From positions 62,001-126,000 of the forward strand of contig NZ_QYTW02000013.1 of the NCBI RefSeq assembly GCF_003605405.2: a stretch of DNA of 64,000 bases. Reading direction: 5' to 3'. The notes under the pieces were generated by a model. The model was not told the DNA's origin and made no database searches. It worked only from the letters and a program-made list of their open reading frames with translations. A program made the position numbers and the translations under genes. The stretch is from Siminovitchia terrae. Lineage in GTDB: Bacteria > Bacillota > Bacilli > Bacillales > Bacillaceae_C. Positions within the stretch are counted from its first letter, which is position 1, and every line of letters begins with the position of its first letter. Below, piece after piece: positions 17,156 to 26,508 of this stretch.

Positions 17156-18286
17156 CTATTCTAAAAGCTGAAGACCTTTATCAATTTCCTCTAAAACAAG
17201 AGAATCGCTTTCTCTGGCTTGTGCACGTATCAACGCTTCTTTAGCCTGCTCTCCTCCAATTTTTCCGAGTGACCAGGCGGCTGTTCCCCTGATTTCGGGC
17301 CTTACATCTTCATTTAGAACTTTGATCAAATCGCTAACGGCAGATCGCTCCTTAAAATGCCCCAAAGCTAAGATCGCATTGCGCTGAATCGGCTTTTTGC
17401 CCCTCCACGATCCCGAGACCTCTCCATATTTTTCCTTGAATTCACGATTTGATATGTCAAGGAGAGGCTGAAGCAGAGGTTTTGCAATCTGAGAATCAGG
17501 TTCCATGTCAGGATTCAGATGGAAATCAACCCCTTTATTCTTGGGACAGATAGTTTGGCATGTGTCGCATCCATATAGACGGTTTCCAATTTTATCACGG
17601 AATTCATCCGGAAGGACGCCTTTCGTCTGAGTAAGGAAAGCTATGCATCTTTGAGCATCAAGCTGTCCCGGCTGAACTAGCGCCCCCGTCGGACATGCAT
17701 CAAGACATTTCGTACATTCGCCACATTGATCCTGCATCGGCTCATCCGGAGCAAAAGGAAGGTTTGTTATCATTTCACCAAGATATACATACGACCCAAA
17801 TTCAGGAGTGATGATAGAGCAGTTTTTTCCACTCCAACCAATTCCTGCCCGTTCTGCCACAGCCCTGTCAACCAGCTCACCAGTGTCTACCATCAGCTTG
17901 AACCTGGCATGATCAGCTTTACTATCAATGAAAGAAGCCAATTGCTCAAGTTTTTCACGAACTAATACATGATAGTCCACTCCCCACGATGCTTTGCAGA
18001 AAATGCCTCTTCTTGCTCCACGTTCACCGCGTGGAGCATCTTTCATTTTTGAAGGATAGGCAAGGGCAATAGCGATAATGGAACGGGGCTCGTCAAAAAT
18101 TAGCTCGGGATGTGTCCGCTCTTCAATGTTTTTATGTTCAAAACCTGATTGATACCCCAGTTCTTCCTGCCTAATTAGCCGATTCTTCATTTCAATGAAA
18201 GGATCACCACTTGTAAAACCGATTTTGTCAATTCCGATTTTCTTGCTGTACGCAATAACCTCATCCTTCAGAGCTTCATAATTCAT
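17156..18286 (-). CDS. queG: Epoxyqueuosine reductase QueG
   Basis: A 376-residue cobalamin- and iron-sulfur-dependent enzyme that reduces epoxyqueuosine to queuosine in tRNA. It shows the ferredoxin-like cluster motifs CGECTKCLDACPTGAL and CDTCQTICPKNKG, and a C-terminal HEAT-repeat region (SDLIKVLNEDVRPEIRGTAAWSLGKIG). AAAGGAGG precedes the ATG. B. subtilis YhbA is the orthologue, in the same neighbourhood. Confidence 0.93.
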   Translation of the reverse strand: MNYEALKDEVIAYSKKIGIDKIGFTSGDPFIEMKNRLIRQEELGYQSGFEHKNIEERTHPELIFDEPRSIIAIALAYPSKMKDAPRGERGARRGIFCKASWGVDYHVLVREKLEQLASFIDSKADHARFKLMVDTGELVDRAVAERAGIGWSGKNCSIITPEFGSYVYLGEMITNLPFAPDEPMQDQCGECTKCLDACPTGALVQPGQLDAQRCIAFLTQTKGVLPDEFRDKIGNRLYGCDTCQTICPKNKGVDFHLNPDMEPDSQIAKPLLQPLLDISNREFKEKYGEVSGSWRGKKPIQRNAILALGHFKERSAVSDLIKVLNEDVRPEIRGTAAWSLGKIGGEQAKEALIRAQARESDSLVLEEIDKGLQLLE

Positions 18287-18589
18287 AACAAAATCTGCCT
18301 CCTTTCCTTTAAAAATGAATGTTTCGTTTTTGATGACCGTTTTTTCGGGGTACCCGCTATTTCGGGTATCTTCCGGACGCTTTGATTACCACTTTCCTCG
18401 GTTTCTCACTTTTTTCGGGCATCATGGGCCGGATTTTCATCAAGATGAAGCTTGGCTCTTTCTTATTTGGAGGGCTGGTGGAATTTGTGACAATTCCATC
18501 TATACTATAGTGTAAAAACGATTTGGCTTAACTGTCATAACCACAACTATATGATAAACTAATTGAAACAGAAATTGGAGGTGAAAACG

Positions 18590-19261
18590 TTGGAAGTAAC
18601 CATAGATCCACCACTATACGAAATCATCCCAGACCTGAAGATCGGCGTTATTCAATATGAGAATATTACAATTGCAGATTCGCCGCAAATGTTAAAAGGC
18701 AGGCTGCGACTTTTTCAGGAAAATGCCTATTTCGAGCTTGAAGATAAGAACGTAACCGACTATGAAGAGATCAGGGAGTGGAGGGCTATCTTCAAAAAGC
18801 TTGGCAAAGATCCCAACCGCTACAGACATTCAGCAGAAGCGCTTTATAGAAGAGTGAAAAAGCAAACCTTTCTTCCATCCTTGAACTCAGCAACAGACCT
18901 TAATAATTTCTTTTCGCTTGAATACAGAATTCCTTTGGGCATTTATGACAAAGATCAAATTCAAGGTGATGTCGAACTTCGAAAAGGTAGACCAGAAGAA
19001 CAGTATGAGGGTTTGAACGGGAGAATAAACAATGCGGAGAACTTGCTTGTCTCAGCCGATGATGCCGGGCCATTCGGCAGCCCATTTGTGGATTCAACCA
19101 GGACAGCCGTGACAACAAACACAACAAATGCTCTTCAAATCGTCTATCTTTCACCGAAGATTAATTTACATAATGCGAGGAAACTTGTAGAATCACTTGC
19201 CTCCATGTTCACCCATATCAACGGCGGCGAAGCTCAAAACTATATCCTGACATCTAAATAA
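18590..19261 (+). CDS. B3/B4 domain-containing protein
   Basis: A 223-residue protein of the B3_4 fold, related to the editing-like domain of phenylalanyl-tRNA synthetase beta chains; stand-alone versions may act on mischarged or modified tRNA. Diagnostic stretch: WRAIFKKLGKDPNRYRHSAEAL near residues 65-85, and SLEYRIPLGIYDKDQI. The TTG at 18590 is chosen because GGAGGTG lies eight bases upstream; an earlier TTG at 18563 lacks a site. Alone on its strand and convergent with the aco operon. Confidence 0.8.
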   Translation: MEVTIDPPLYEIIPDLKIGVIQYENITIADSPQMLKGRLRLFQENAYFELEDKNVTDYEEIREWRAIFKKLGKDPNRYRHSAEALYRRVKKQTFLPSLNSATDLNNFFSLEYRIPLGIYDKDQIQGDVELRKGRPEEQYEGLNGRINNAENLLVSADDAGPFGSPFVDSTRTAVTTNTTNALQIVYLSPKINLHNARKLVESLASMFTHINGGEAQNYILTSK

Positions 19262-19265
19262 TAGA

Positions 19266-19308
19266 AAAACGCAGTGCTTCGTCCTTCATTGGAACGAAAC
19301 ACTGCGTT
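19266..19308 (-). terminator. Terminator after acoC
   Basis: Read leftward: AACGCAGTG, TTCGTT, loop, ACGAA, CACTGCGTT, then TTT. A second imperfect hairpin (TGTATG/CATACA) lies at 19320-19353, nearer acoC. Confidence 0.7.
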
Positions 19309-19447
19309 AGTAAAAGGTTATGTATGGAGCAACATCTAGCTGCTCAAGCATACATTTCGTTGCATGCAAAATTTATTATACAAAACTCGACACATTCCGG
19401 CAACCATTGTCACAAACTGTTCATATTTTCCGGTATAAGACTGTGAA

Positions 19448-20659
19448 TCACTTAATCAGCATTTCATAAGGGTTTTCCAACAGCCCTTTGATGGTTGTCA
19501 AAAATTCGCTTGCTGGAACTCCATCGGTTGCGCGATGATCGAAGGTCAAGCTCAACGGAAGCATCGACTGCCGTTTCAATTCCTCTCCTACAAATACAGG
19601 CGTATCCACTATTAAACCGACACCCAGTATCCCGACCTCCGGCGGATTTAAAATGGGGGTAAAAAACTCAACCCCTGACGCTCCAAGACTTGTGATCGTA
19701 AAAGTGGAGCCCTTCATCTCGGCACTCTCAAGCAACCCTTCCTTCGCCTTCTGGCTTACCTGTTTAATCTGATTGGAAATTTCCTCCATAGAATACTGTT
19801 CCGCTTGGTGAATGACAGGAACCACTAATCCACTTTCCAATGCCACTGCCATACCTAAATGAATAGAATCATAGAAATGAATCATATTATCTTCGAAGGT
19901 GCTGTTCATATTTTTATGTTTTTGAAGGGCAAGCACAACAGCCCGGGCAATAAAATCAGTCACTGTCAATTGAGTGCTTTCCCGTCCATTATTAATCTTT
20001 TTACGCAATGCGAGCATTTCCGTCACATCCGCACGCATATGGATTGTCAACTGGGCACTTTGTTGAATACTGGATATCATTCTTTCAGCGATTACTTTCC
20101 TCATTCCTGTAACCTGCTTGGTCGTCACAGCCTCACTTTGTTTCACTTCAGCGGATTTTGTTTCGATAGATACTTTCTCTTGTTTTCGAGTTGCTTTTTC
20201 GATATCCTCTTTAGTCACTCTTCCTTGCGGTCCCGTTCCCTTGACAGTGTTCACATCAATCCCCGCTGCTTTTGCCAGTTTTTTAGCTGCTGGTGAAACC
20301 CTTACTTTAAGCTGCATGTTAATTGGCGGACGCTCAGCAGTCATTTCCGCAGCAATAGCCGTCTCCTTGACAGTGGTAATTGGTTGTTTTTCACTTATTG
20401 AAGTTGAGTTGATCTGTTCGTCCGACTCACCAATATAAGCAATCGCTTCCCCCACCGAGATCGTTTCATCTTCTTCTGCTGCAACTTTTAAAAGTACCCC
20501 GCTATCCGGGGCTTCTATGTCTTTTTCAATTTTATCCGAACTGATGACAACGATGCTTTCCCCTTTTTCCACCTTGTCACCTTTCTTTTTAAGCCATTCA
20601 ACAACAGTTCCTTCATTCATACCCATTCCAAGCTTTGGCATGATGATTTTTACAGCCAT
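19448..20659 (-). CDS. acoC: Dihydrolipoamide acetyltransferase (E2) of acetoin dehydrogenase
   Basis: A 403-residue E2 core protein. Residues 1-80 form one lipoyl domain with the lipoylated Lys43 in SSDKIEKDIEAP. About 125-165 is the E1/E3-binding domain (VSPAAKKLAKAAGIDVNTVKG). The C-terminal catalytic domain has the active-site motif FDHRATDG. It transfers the acetyl group formed from acetoin by AcoAB to CoA. A 108-base gap after acoB contains a hairpin. E3 (acoL), which follows acoC in B. subtilis, is absent, so E3 must come from another complex. Confidence 0.88.
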   Translation of the reverse strand: MAVKIIMPKLGMGMNEGTVVEWLKKKGDKVEKGESIVVISSDKIEKDIEAPDSGVLLKVAAEEDETISVGEAIAYIGESDEQINSTSISEKQPITTVKETAIAAEMTAERPPINMQLKVRVSPAAKKLAKAAGIDVNTVKGTGPQGRVTKEDIEKATRKQEKVSIETKSAEVKQSEAVTTKQVTGMRKVIAERMISSIQQSAQLTIHMRADVTEMLALRKKINNGRESTQLTVTDFIARAVVLALQKHKNMNSTFEDNMIHFYDSIHLGMAVALESGLVVPVIHQAEQYSMEEISNQIKQVSQKAKEGLLESAEMKGSTFTITSLGASGVEFFTPILNPPEVGILGVGLIVDTPVFVGEELKRQSMLPLSLTFDHRATDGVPASEFLTTIKGLLENPYEMLIK

Positions 20660-20691
20660 ATTCCGCCCTCCTCTTATTTATATAGAAAGAG

Positions 20692-20722
20692 GCGCGCTGT
20701 TTTCCCAATAACACAGCACGCA
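20692..20722 (-). other. Hairpin between acoB and acoC
   Basis: GCGTGCTGT with ACAGCGCGC (one G-U type mismatch) and a weak downstream T-run. It could be an mRNA processing or attenuation element that sets E1:E2 ratios. Confidence 0.45.
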
Positions 20723-20767
20723 CTGCTTTAAGATTCATTTGCAAGCTTCTACGGACTGATTTTTCAA

Positions 20768-21802
20768 CTATTGGACTGCAACTGTTTCGTCACCGATCAT
20801 CTCAGCTACAACTTGCAAAACCTTTTCTGCAGATGGTAAGTATAGGTCTTCCAACACTGGTGAAAACGGTACAGGGCTATGAGGAGCCGTAATCATTTTG
20901 ATCGGGGCATCCAAATAATCGAACCCTTTATCCGCCACAAGCGCGGAAATATCTGTTGCAGCGTTACACCTTGGATTTGCTTCGTCAATAATGATCAAAC
21001 GGTTTGTTTTGGCTACCGAGTTTAAAATCGTTTCTTCATCAAGTGGTGACAAGCTTCGCGGATCAACCACTTCAGTTTCAATTCCTCTTTCCGCAAGCTT
21101 CTCCGCCGCTTCCAATGCCGTATGAACCTGTTTTCCAATGGCGACAATTGTGAGGTCTTCCCCTTCACGTTTAATATCAGCTTTTCCAAGCGGGATGGTG
21201 AAGAAGTCCTCTTCCACTTCCCCCTTCATATTGTAGAGTGTTTTGTCTTCAAAGAAGATGACAGGATCATCATCGAAAACGGAGGCCAGCAACAGTCCCT
21301 TGGCATCTCTTGGAGTTGATGGGACGACCACCTTTAATCCTGGTATATGAGTGAAAAGAGCATAAAGGCTTTGTGAATGTTGGGCCGCCGCTCTAAACCC
21401 GGCTCCATGCATCGTCCGGATCGTCAGAGGGACCTTTGCTTTTCCTCCAAACATATAGCGCAGCTTAGCTCCCTGGTTCATCACTTCATCCAAGCAGCTT
21501 CCAATAAAATCATTGAACATCAATTCTGCGATTGGACGAAGCCCTGTGGCTGCAGCCGTTACAGAGGCACCGACATATCCTGCCTCAGCAATAGGTGTAT
21601 CCAATACCCTGTTTCTTCCAAATTCGGTCACAAGGTCCTTCGTGACACCCATGACCCCACCCCATGCATCTTCATCCTGTAAATGGTCAACATCCGCGCC
21701 GCCTGCTACATCTTCTCCCATCAAAATAACTGTTTCATCCCGTCTCATTGCCAGCTTCATCGCTTCATTAATCGCTTCAGAGTATGAAATCATTCTTGTC
21801 AT
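20768..21802 (-). CDS. acoB: Acetoin dehydrogenase E1 beta subunit
   Basis: A 344-residue ThDP-dependent E1 beta subunit. It keeps the AcoB-type insertion GEDVAGGADVDHLQDEDAWGGVMG near residue 30, which pyruvate E1 beta chains lack, and the DTPIAEAGYVGASV motif. It lies 21 bases after acoA, in the same operon. Confidence 0.88.
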   Translation of the reverse strand: MTRMISYSEAINEAMKLAMRRDETVILMGEDVAGGADVDHLQDEDAWGGVMGVTKDLVTEFGRNRVLDTPIAEAGYVGASVTAAATGLRPIAELMFNDFIGSCLDEVMNQGAKLRYMFGGKAKVPLTIRTMHGAGFRAAAQHSQSLYALFTHIPGLKVVVPSTPRDAKGLLLASVFDDDPVIFFEDKTLYNMKGEVEEDFFTIPLGKADIKREGEDLTIVAIGKQVHTALEAAEKLAERGIETEVVDPRSLSPLDEETILNSVAKTNRLIIIDEANPRCNAATDISALVADKGFDYLDAPIKMITAPHSPVPFSPVLEDLYLPSAEKVLQVVAEMIGDETVAVQ

Positions 21803-21823
21803 CTTTATCGGCCTCCATCATTT

Positions 21824-22810
21824 TTAATAAGAAACATAAACATCTTTTAGTAGATCTTCTTTTGACGGAAAAGGGCTCTCTTCAGAAAATTTAACTGCTG
21901 TTTCCATAGCTTCTTTCACTTGAATGTCAATATTGTCCAATTCATTTTTGCTGATCAGCTGGTTTGCTTGAACATACTCACGGAACATGGCAATGGCATC
22001 CAACTCATTTAAATGCTTCTCCTTGTCCTCAGCAGCTTTATATGTCTGGGCATCCCCTTCAAAGTGACCATAGTTCCGATAAGTGACACACTCAATTAAT
22101 GTAGGTCCTTCTCCATTCCTGGCACGTTTAACTGCACGCTCCGCAGCTGCAAAAACAGCCATTATATCCTTTCCATCCACTTTTTCTCCCGGAATATTAT
22201 AAGCAGCAGCTCTATCTACAATGTTTGTACAACTGGAGGCATAATGAAAAGGTGTCGCTTCTGCATAGCCGTTATTTTCCGCAACAAAAATAACAGGCAG
22301 TTTCCAAATGGCAGCCATGTTGATCCCTTCATGAAAAGTCCCGTGGTTATTGGCCCCATCTCCAAAAAAGCAGACAGCCACTGCATCAGTGTTTAGCGTC
22401 TTTGCCGTTAAGGCAGCACCGACAGCCAATGGAAAACCGCCACCGACAATCCCATTTGCTCCAAGCATTCCTTTTTCCACATCCGCAATATGCATGGACC
22501 CGCCTTTTCCTTTACATAAGCCGGTTACTTTTCCATAAATTTCAGCCATCATCCCATCCAGGTCACATCCCTTAGCGATGCAGTGTCCATGTCCCCTATG
22601 GGTGCTCGTGATGCTGTCCTTATCATTCAGGTGGGCACATACTCCGACTGCCACAGCTTCCTGCCCCGCATATAAATGGACAAATCCCGGAAGTACACCC
22701 GTTTGAAAAATATCGTGGACTTTGTCTTCAAACTGGCGAATCTCACACATTTTTTCATACATCCACTTAGCTTTTTGCTCTGTTAAACTGACTGTTGCTG
22801 AAAGCGTCAT
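21824..22810 (-). CDS. acoA: Acetoin dehydrogenase E1 alpha subunit
   Basis: A 328-residue E1 alpha subunit. The ThDP motif is GDGANNHGTFHEGINMAAIW ending in ENN. It also has HRGHGHCIAKG and GKGGSMHIAD, as in AcoA proteins. I use the second ATG (22810), which has AGGAGGAGAGG at the right distance, instead of the ATG at 22828 that would itself overlap that site. A sigma-54 promoter lies at 22846-22863. With AcoB it cleaves acetoin during stationary growth. Confidence 0.9.
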   Translation of the reverse strand: MTLSATVSLTEQKAKWMYEKMCEIRQFEDKVHDIFQTGVLPGFVHLYAGQEAVAVGVCAHLNDKDSITSTHRGHGHCIAKGCDLDGMMAEIYGKVTGLCKGKGGSMHIADVEKGMLGANGIVGGGFPLAVGAALTAKTLNTDAVAVCFFGDGANNHGTFHEGINMAAIWKLPVIFVAENNGYAEATPFHYASSCTNIVDRAAAYNIPGEKVDGKDIMAVFAAAERAVKRARNGEGPTLIECVTYRNYGHFEGDAQTYKAAEDKEKHLNELDAIAMFREYVQANQLISKNELDNIDIQVKEAMETAVKFSEESPFPSKEDLLKDVYVSY

Positions 22811-22845
22811 TTCCTCTCCTCCTATCATTTTATATATTTCAATTA

Positions 22846-22863
22846 TTGCAAATTTTATACCAA
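22846..22863 (-). promoter_or_regulatory. Sigma-54 (-24/-12) promoter of acoABC
   Basis: Read leftward: TTGGTAT, AAAAT, TTGCA. The invariant GG and GC are exactly ten bases apart. The predicted start is about 25 bases before the acoA ATG. A gene for a sigma-54 activator lies directly upstream. Confidence 0.82.
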
Positions 22864-22905
22864 CTGTTGTTGTTTTAAAAAAAGGCGATAACGCTAAGCT
22901 GAATG

Positions 22906-22941
22906 GAAAAAATCAGATACCTGATGGTATCCGATTTTCAT
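22906..22941 (-). terminator. Terminator after acoR
   Basis: AAAATCGGATACC, ATCA loop, GGTATCTGATTTTTT read leftward. It isolates acoR from the sigma-54 driven acoABC unit. Confidence 0.85.
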
Positions 22942-22943
22942 AG

Positions 22944-22976
22944 AAAATGAGACGATATGACACATCGTTTCATTTT
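22944..22976 (-). promoter_or_regulatory. Probable AcoR upstream activator site
   Basis: A 13-bp inverted repeat: AAAATGAGACGAT, seven bases, ATCGTTTCATTTT (12 of 13 match), with another GTCTC half just beyond. It lies about 100 bases upstream of the sigma-54 promoter, the usual distance for an enhancer-binding protein. Confidence 0.6.
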
Positions 22977-22995
22977 GTCTCACTTATTCTCATGA

Positions 22996-24813
22996 TTACA
23001 AATTGAATTTCTTTATCTTTCGATAAAGAGTGCTTCTCGAAATGCTCAGCCTTTCTGCAGCTTTTGTAACATTTCCTTCAGTAGCGAGTAAAGCATTCAT
23101 CATTTTCTCTTTTTCAATGTGCTCCCTATATGTCAACGGCTCCGAATGACTGATAGGCTTGATGGCAGGGTGAAGGAGCTTTTTTATATCCGTTACTGTT
23201 GGAAGACCAGGTTCACATTCAAGCCGCAGACGGTCAAGAAAATTTTGCAGCTCTCGTATGTTCCCTGGCCATTCGTAGGTTTGCAGACACTCCAGCAAAT
23301 CATGTGGAAAAGTCACCGCCCAATTATTTGTGCGACAATAGTGCTCAATGAAATACTGGATGTCTTCAACCCTGGCACGCAGAGGAGGCAAGTAAATGGG
23401 ATAGACAAATATCCTATAAAAGAAATCCTCTCTCACGTCTCCCTTTCTAGCCAATTCAGCCAAATCGCAGTGAGTAGCTGTAATAATTCTTACATCAACA
23501 GGTATCGCTTTCGTACCACCAACAGGCACAACCTTTTTCTCCTCCAGGACTCTTAGCAGCGCTACCTGCATCTCCTGGGTTATTTCGGCGACCTCATCCA
23601 AAAATAATGTTCCGCCATTTGCCTGCTGAAACTTTCCCTTATGCCCCTCACGTTTTGCTCCAGTGAAAGCCCCGCCGACATATCCAAACAATTCGCTGGC
23701 AATCAATTCTTTTGGAAGAGTACCGCAATTTACTGCTATAAAAGGAGCGTGTTTTCTTGTACTGTTCAGGTGGATGGAACGGGCCATGATCTCTTTCCCT
23801 GTTCCTGTCTCTCCATTTATGTGGACGGTGATATTGGAGTTGGCAGCTCTTCTGGCCTGGAGCAGGACCGACCGGAATTTTTCACTTTCACCGCAAACGC
23901 CGCCAAATGTAAATTCCGGCTTCACGAGAAGCTTTTTTCCTTCCTCCATTGGCGCTTTTTTCAATGTTATTTTATATCCAATCAGATCATATTGGATCTG
24001 TGAGTAGACAGGCTGTTTTTGACACACGATATAGCCCTTATTTAAGAATTCAGATAAATATGCCGTAGCTTGATTAGTAGAACGTTCTTTTTTTATCTGA
24101 GAGCTTGACCAAATGATTTTTTCTTTCTCATTGCAAATAAGTGAAAGGGCATCTTGAGATTCTGTGAAGAAGACATTTTGCATCAATTCGAGTTCTTTAT
24201 CTTTTGCCATGTTCATTAGCTTCTGCTCAATGGCATAAGCTGCGGATACGACAGCTGGCAGCATTCGTTCATGGACACCATATTCCAGTGGGTATGAAAT
24301 GTTTAATACCCCTTCAACACATCTATCTACACCAAGGATTGGCGAAGATGCGCACCCCCATGAATGGGAAGCGACTGCATAATGCTCTGCTCCGATGACG
24401 GTGATCGGCTCCCTTGTCCGGAGTGCGGTTCCTACAGCATTCGTTCCCACCTCTTTTTCCGTCCACTTCGCCCCCTCAATAAAATTGATGGCACCTGCCT
24501 TCTCCAATGCCAATTGGTCACCATCCATATAAAGCACATATCCTTCGGAATCAACAAGCAAGAACAAGGACTTTGTCTGAGCAAAAATTTTTTGCAGATT
24601 CTTAATTAATGGAAGAGCAGCGTACAACAAATCATTTCGATCATTCTTGCGCTGGACAAATTGTTTTTGTTGGAGTATCTTTTCACCTTTGCCATTGTAC
24701 GGATTAACCCCGTCCTTACGGCAAATATACCAAGACTCAGAAATTCTTTTATTAATCCTGCTTTCATCCAAAACACCTTCCCGTACAAACCGGCTCCAAA
24801 CAGAATTTTTCAA
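22996..24813 (-). CDS. acoR: Sigma-54-dependent activator of acetoin catabolism AcoR
   Basis: About 605 residues. The N-terminal half is a GAF-type sensor region. The central AAA+ domain has Walker A GETGTGKE, the sigma-54 contact loop GAFTGA and Walker B GGTLFLDEVAE. The C-terminal Fis-type helix-turn-helix is TKAAERLSISRSTLYRKIKKF. The TTG at 24813 is preferred because GGAGGTG lies nine bases upstream; a GTG at 24834 is the alternative. It is transcribed into the aco operon, with a terminator and its likely binding site in between. Confidence 0.9.
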   Translation of the reverse strand: MKNSVWSRFVREGVLDESRINKRISESWYICRKDGVNPYNGKGEKILQQKQFVQRKNDRNDLLYAALPLIKNLQKIFAQTKSLFLLVDSEGYVLYMDGDQLALEKAGAINFIEGAKWTEKEVGTNAVGTALRTREPITVIGAEHYAVASHSWGCASSPILGVDRCVEGVLNISYPLEYGVHERMLPAVVSAAYAIEQKLMNMAKDKELELMQNVFFTESQDALSLICNEKEKIIWSSSQIKKERSTNQATAYLSEFLNKGYIVCQKQPVYSQIQYDLIGYKITLKKAPMEEGKKLLVKPEFTFGGVCGESEKFRSVLLQARRAANSNITVHINGETGTGKEIMARSIHLNSTRKHAPFIAVNCGTLPKELIASELFGYVGGAFTGAKREGHKGKFQQANGGTLFLDEVAEITQEMQVALLRVLEEKKVVPVGGTKAIPVDVRIITATHCDLAELARKGDVREDFFYRIFVYPIYLPPLRARVEDIQYFIEHYCRTNNWAVTFPHDLLECLQTYEWPGNIRELQNFLDRLRLECEPGLPTVTDIKKLLHPAIKPISHSEPLTYREHIEKEKMMNALLATEGNVTKAAERLSISRSTLYRKIKKFNL

Positions 24814-24983
24814 AGGATCCTGCACCTCCAGCACTCTCGCACCCCGCCTTTCTAGATTTATCTATTAAAAATGATTTCGCTATAAATAGCGAAATTCCTG
24901 TCACCCTAAAAAAAACGGTTGAAAGGTCTTCATCATATAAGTCTCTCAACAAAACAATCCTATCACGTCCATACAATTCACCG

Positions 24984-25012
24984 TTGACATTTTCACGAGT
25001 GATATGGATGAT
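24984..25012 (+). promoter_or_regulatory. Probable promoter of the antiporter gene
   Basis: TTGACA, 17 bases, GATGAT (4 of 6), 37 bases before the start codon. Confidence 0.4.
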
Positions 25013-25049
25013 AGAGTATGGTATAAAAAAATAGAAATGAGGTTAAGTC

Positions 25050-26378
25050 ATGGTGACTAATGCTGTTATAATCAGTGTCATAGTTATGGTTGCATTAAGT
25101 CTTCTTCGTGTGAACGTCTTATTTGCAATCCTCATCGCCTCCCTGACTGCCGGTCTTGTATCAGGATTGAATTTCTCTGACTCTGTGAATCTGATGATTT
25201 CAGGGATGGGTGGCCAGGCCAATACAGCGCTCAGCTATATTTTGCTGGGGATTTTTGCTGTTATGATCGGTCTTTCAGGCATTACGACACTGTTGGTCAA
25301 TCAAATGCTTAAAGTCTTTAGCGGTAAAAAAACGATACTTGTGCTGACCATTGCAGGGATTGCCTGTTTGTCCCAAAATGCGGTTCCTGTCCATATCGCA
25401 TTTATTCCTATTTTAATCCCACCGCTTCTTGGTTTATTTGATCGGCTCAAACTAGATAGAAGAGCCGTCGCTGCCGCATTAACCTTCGGTTTAAAGGCTC
25501 CATACATCATGATTCCTGCCGGGTTTGGATTGATTTTCCATGGAATCATCCGCGATGAAATGATTTCCAACGGTATGAAGATTTCAATGAATGATGTAAG
25601 CTTATCCATGCTGATTCCGGGATTAGGCATGATTGTTGGCCTATTGATTGCCATTTTTATTTCTTACAGAAAAGATCGTGTCTCCAAACCAGCCATGCAG
25701 ACGTCTCCCGCGGAACTCGACAAGGCTGAAGGCATTACGGACAAACCAACTTCAGCTTCTTGGAGCATGGGGCATACCTTTACCATACTTGCTATCATTG
25801 CTGCGTTAGTTGTTCAAGTAGTTTCTAAATCTCTCGTCCTCGGTGCATTGACAGGTATCATTATTCTATTCATCACGAGAGTCGTTAAATTCCATGATGG
25901 AGATAAAGTTGTCCAGGAAGGGATCGGCATGATGGGAATGATCGCGTTCGTTATGCTCGTAGCTTCAGGCTATGCGAAAGTATTGAAAGAAACAGGTTCT
26001 GTTACTGAACTTGTGGAGAAAACGACCGGCATCGTAGGAGATTCTCCAATGTTGCTTGCCTTTTTCATGCTGCTCGTAGGGTTAGTCATTACAATGGGAA
26101 TTGGTTCATCCTTCGGCACAATTCCAATTTTAGCTGCCCTTTATGTTCCCCTCTGTGCAGCAGCTGGTCTTTCCCCGCTTGCAACAGCTGCCTTGATCGG
26201 AACCGCCGGAGCACTCGGTGATGCTGGTTCCCCTGCCTCTGACAGTACACTCGGGCCAACTGCAGGCTTGAATGCCGACGGGCGCCACCATCACATTTGG
26301 GAGACTTGCGTACCTACATTCCTTCATTATAATATTCCGCTTTTCATATTCGGAATGATTGCAGCTTTCGTTTTATAA
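25050..26378 (+). CDS. Na+/H+ antiporter-family membrane transporter (YuiF-like)
   Basis: A 442-residue protein with about eleven hydrophobic segments, in the NhaC/ion-transporter superfamily and closest in my recollection to B. subtilis YuiF. Characteristic: QNAVPVHIAFIPILIPPLL near residue 110, TMGIGSSFGTIPILAALY near 350 and DAGSPASDSTLGPTAGLN near 390. It may exchange sodium or carry a small organic anion; not determined. GAGGT precedes the ATG, and a terminator follows immediately. Confidence 0.75.
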   Translation: MVTNAVIISVIVMVALSLLRVNVLFAILIASLTAGLVSGLNFSDSVNLMISGMGGQANTALSYILLGIFAVMIGLSGITTLLVNQMLKVFSGKKTILVLTIAGIACLSQNAVPVHIAFIPILIPPLLGLFDRLKLDRRAVAAALTFGLKAPYIMIPAGFGLIFHGIIRDEMISNGMKISMNDVSLSMLIPGLGMIVGLLIAIFISYRKDRVSKPAMQTSPAELDKAEGITDKPTSASWSMGHTFTILAIIAALVVQVVSKSLVLGALTGIIILFITRVVKFHDGDKVVQEGIGMMGMIAFVMLVASGYAKVLKETGSVTELVEKTTGIVGDSPMLLAFFMLLVGLVITMGIGSSFGTIPILAALYVPLCAAAGLSPLATAALIGTAGALGDAGSPASDSTLGPTAGLNADGRHHHIWETCVPTFLHYNIPLFIFGMIAAFVL

Positions 26379-26384
26379 GTTACT

Positions 26385-26417
26385 GGCCGCCAGACAAACT
26401 GGTGGCTATTTTCTTTT
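26385..26417 (+). terminator. Terminator after the antiporter gene
   Basis: GCCGCCAG, ACAAA, CTGGTGGC, then ATTTTCTTTTTT. Confidence 0.85.
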
Positions 26418-26438
26418 TTAAAAACCGAAAAAAACTTA

Positions 26439-26467
26439 TTGACTTTTCCCTCCGTGTATTGTTATAT
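26439..26467 (+). promoter_or_regulatory. Probable promoter of the MFS gene
   Basis: TTGACT, 17 bases, TTATAT (or TATATT with an 18-base spacer), about 42 bases before the start. Confidence 0.5.
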
Positions 26468-26508
26468 TAAGGAGCTGTGTTTTTATTAGAACAAGAAAAG
26501 AGGGGATT

